Shown piece by piece: positions 5,632 to 5,678 of a stretch of DNA of 5,678 nt. The number at the start of each line of letters is the position of its first letter. Position 1 is the stretch's first letter. Source of the stretch: an uncultured Eubacteriales bacterium (GTDB lineage Bacteria > Bacillota > Clostridia > Christensenellales > Pumilibacteraceae); the NCBI GenBank assembly GCA_900543755.1, contig UQSP01000062.1, positions 1 to 5,678 of the forward strand. The letters are read 5' to 3'. The position numbers and the translations under genes were made by a program. The notes under the pieces were generated by a model that worked only from the letters and a program-made list of their open reading frames with translations, made no database searches and was not told where the DNA came from.

Positions 5632-5678
5632 CTGTCTCTTATACACATCTGACGCTGCCGACGAACTCTAGGGTGTAG
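5632..5678 (-). other. Nextera i5-side sequencing adapter (not genomic)
   Basis: Synthetic library sequence. Bases 5632-5650 are the Tn5 mosaic end in reverse complement, 5651-5664 GACGCTGCCGACGA, 5665-5672 an 8-base index (ACTCTAGG; reverse complement CCTAGAGT, which I recall as S516), and 5673-5678 the start of the P5 primer. Genomic DNA ends at 5631. Confidence 0.98.

Noticed and set aside
27..5650. Terminal inverted repeats of 19 bp, as if the window were a transposon
   Set aside because: They are the engineered Tn5 mosaic ends of the Nextera kit and are flanked by index and primer sequence. No transposase gene lies between them.

Overview
The window is a single DNA fragment from a low- to mid-GC bacterium, most likely an uncultured member of the Bacillota (Clostridia) from a gut-like habitat. 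This rests on strong GGAGG ribosome sites, sigma-A-like promoter hexamers, very AT-rich non-coding DNA, lipobox signal peptides, and Big_3 and Listeria-Bacteroides repeat domains. The taxon is inferred, not proven. Both ends are not genomic: bases 1-45 and 5632-5678 match Illumina Nextera adapters with index sequences, so the natural insert is 46-5631.

Both genes lie on the minus strand and encode secreted, lipid-anchored proteins. Reading in the direction of transcription from the right end, an AT-rich region (5465-5631) carries a good promoter candidate (TTAACA-17-TAAAAT) and two TTTTCGAAAA palindromes, one of them over the -10/+1 region. Next is a 364-aa lipoprotein (4358-5452) of unrecognised family, built from two related beta-rich domains. 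A 257-nt spacer (4101-4357) follows, with a second, weaker promoter candidate inside an inverted repeat. Then comes a 1268-aa lipoprotein (294-4100) and a stem-loop terminator at about 150-193.

The large protein is the main item of interest. Its order is lipoprotein signal, Big_3-like Ig domain, SGNH/GDSL-type hydrolase domain of the DUF4886 kind (Ser135, Asp320, His323), then five tandem copies of a roughly 155-165-aa beta-sandwich-like module, with one Listeria-Bacteroides repeat between copies 2 and 3. The modules resemble carbohydrate-binding jelly rolls, most clearly in their closing YMDNV motif. Copies 2 and 3 share a 60-bp stretch with one difference, which points to recent duplication or gene conversion.

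A reasonable reading, which is inference, is that both proteins act at the outer face of the membrane on a glycan: the large one as a carbohydrate esterase with many binding modules, the smaller one as a binding accessory. No transporter, regulator, glycoside hydrolase, RNA gene, CRISPR array or insertion sequence is visible. I do not see a defence or mobile system here.
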